Below, in pieces: positions 22,968 to 23,949 of a DNA stretch of 23,949 bases (position 1 is the stretch's first letter; each line of letters begins with the position of its first letter). The DNA comes from Clostridia bacterium. Lineage in GTDB: Bacteria; Bacillota; Clostridia; Oscillospirales; CAG-272. The position numbers and the translations under genes are program-made. Where the stretch lies: NCBI GenBank assembly GCA_024404435.1, contig JAKSPW010000001.1:1-23949 (forward strand), given 5' to 3'. Below the pieces are notes generated by a model. The model was not told where the DNA came from. It saw only the letters and a program-made list of their open reading frames with translations, and made no database searches.

Positions 22968-23918
22968 ATGGAAAGAAAATACTCTCACGTAGTCGTATAC
23001 GGAGTAGACGGAGTCGGCGGCTTCATCGAAAAGGCGGACACTCCGAACTTTGACAGAATATTTGCCGACGGCTCGGTCACGCACAAGGCGCTCGCATCCT
23101 TCCCGTCGATAAGCGCGGAGGGCTGGGGCTCGATCCTCATCGGCGCAAGCCCTGCGGTACACGAGCTCACCAACATGAACATCGGCTCGCATCCGATCGG
23201 CGGCGGACTGCCGTCGCTGTTCGGGCGCATCAGGAAAGAGCATCCGGACGTGAACCTCTGCGCACTCTGCTGCTGGGGAGTCCTTGTCGGCGGAATAATC
23301 GAGACCGACATCGGAGTCCACACCCGCATCCGCAGTGAATACAGCGAAACGGCAGCCTGCGAGGAGATCGAGGAAATGATCATCGACGACGCCGCGCGCA
23401 TCCTGAAGGAAGAGAAGCCGGAGCTCCTCTTTATCGAGTTCGACAGCATGGACAAGGCGGGACATCTGTACGGCTACGGCTCGAAGAAGTATTACTCCCG
23501 CCTCCACGAGGTTGACACGCTTCTCGGAAGACTTTGGAAAGCCATTGAGGACGCCGGCATCGCCGACGACACACTTCTCCTTCTGACCGGCGACCACGGC
23601 GGACAGTACCACGGAGAGGACATCCCCTCAGACCACGGCGGATGGACCGAGGACGAGAGGTACGTCACCTTTGCCGCTCGCGGAAAGAACGTCAAAAAAG
23701 GATGCCCGGATGACGCGAACATCCGCGACCTTCCGGCAGTCATTCTGTACGCGCTCGGCATCGAGGCACCGGAATTCGATCTCGAGGGCTGGACGTCACA
23801 GATCCCCGTCGGACTTTATGACGACCCCGAAATCGACACTTATCTTGATATTTCGGGAGAGCGAGGTGCCGCCCCGGCAATATCGAAGGTGCAGTATACT
23901 TCTGAAGAAATCGAATGA
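22968..23918 (+). CDS. Alkaline-phosphatase-superfamily phosphodiesterase/phosphatase
   Basis: A 316-residue soluble protein without a signal peptide. It resembles type I phosphodiesterase/nucleotide pyrophosphatase-like members of the alkaline phosphatase superfamily, which use two divalent metals. Visible motifs are VVYGVDGVGGF (metal-binding Asp, D14), FPSISAEGWGSILIG (probable nucleophile S49), FIEFDSMDKAGHLYGYG (Asp and His ligands), LLLTGDHGGQYH and SDHGGWTEDERYVTF (further Asp/His ligands). GGAGG lies 6 nt before the ATG, 13 nt after the previous stop, so it belongs to the same operon as the pyruvyl transferase fusion. It may act on a phosphodiester or phosphomonoester linked to that wall-polymer pathway, but the substrate cannot be read. 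Its TGA lies inside the first ATGATGT unit of the downstream repeat. Confidence 0.85.
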   Translation: MERKYSHVVVYGVDGVGGFIEKADTPNFDRIFADGSVTHKALASFPSISAEGWGSILIGASPAVHELTNMNIGSHPIGGGLPSLFGRIRKEHPDVNLCALCCWGVLVGGIIETDIGVHTRIRSEYSETAACEEIEEMIIDDAARILKEEKPELLFIEFDSMDKAGHLYGYGSKKYYSRLHEVDTLLGRLWKAIEDAGIADDTLLLLTGDHGGQYHGEDIPSDHGGWTEDERYVTFAARGKNVKKGCPDDANIRDLPAVILYALGIEAPEFDLEGWTSQIPVGLYDDPEIDTYLDISGERGAAPAISKVQYTSEEIE

Positions 23919-23949
23919 TGTTTGTCCGGAGCACTTGCTTTGCAAGTGC
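23913..23949. repeat. Second copy of the modular palindromic repeat, cut by the window end
   Basis: GAATGATGTTTG at 23913-23924 matches the minus-strand edge of the element at 1800-1950. It is followed by a perfect 8-bp hairpin GCACTTGC/GCAAGTGC with a TTT loop (23931-23949), which ends exactly at the last base. The heptamer ATGATGT (23915-23921) overlaps the stop codon of the preceding gene. Confidence 0.65.

Overview
The window looks like a chromosomal segment of an uncultured, GC-rich member of the Clostridia (gut Oscillospiraceae/Christensenellales type). This is inferred from AGGAGG-type ribosome binding sites, consensus sigma-A promoters with 17-bp spacers, strong rho-independent terminators, a ROK glucokinase, CUT1 sugar permeases without a local ATPase, a CsaB-type polysaccharide pyruvyl transferase, and palindromic intergenic repeats of a kind I associate with these genomes. 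No tRNA, rRNA, CRISPR array, transposase or phage gene was found.

Layout. Positions 1-563 are the 3' end of pyruvate kinase, followed closely by a membrane acyltransferase (599-1660). A gene-free stretch (1661-2016) holds hairpins, a modular palindromic repeat and a bidirectional terminator. A ROK glucokinase lies on the minus strand (2017-2979). A 713-bp divergent region (2980-3692) carries a perfect promoter for the glucokinase and an extended -10 promoter with a structured leader for the next operon.

The core is a 12.3-kb, tightly spaced seven-gene operon (3693-15989). In order it encodes a very large secreted solute-binding protein with two carbohydrate-binding-like domains, two CUT1 permeases, a secreted NHL-propeller/TPR/YIP1 membrane chimera, a secreted ~1000-residue DUF5696-type protein with a glycosidase-like barrel, and two more CUT1 permeases. 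A hairpin then precedes a nucleoside-hydrolase-fold gene (16045-16962). I interpret the operon as a dedicated surface system that binds, processes and imports a complex glycan. It would borrow a shared MsmX-type ATPase encoded elsewhere, and the imported sugars could feed the nearby glucokinase and pyruvate kinase. It is the best candidate here for an incompletely described system.

The right-hand part holds a beta-lactamase-fold hydrolase on a Thr/Pro/Glu stalk, with Cys where the catalytic Ser is expected (17232-18392). An inverted-repeat, MITE-like element (18438-18611) follows. Next comes a probable three-gene operon: a YgiQ-type radical SAM protein, a glycosyltransferase-CsaB fusion overlapping it by 4 nt, and an alkaline-phosphatase-superfamily hydrolase. 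The window ends inside a second copy of the palindromic repeat, whose first repeated heptamer overlaps the last stop codon.
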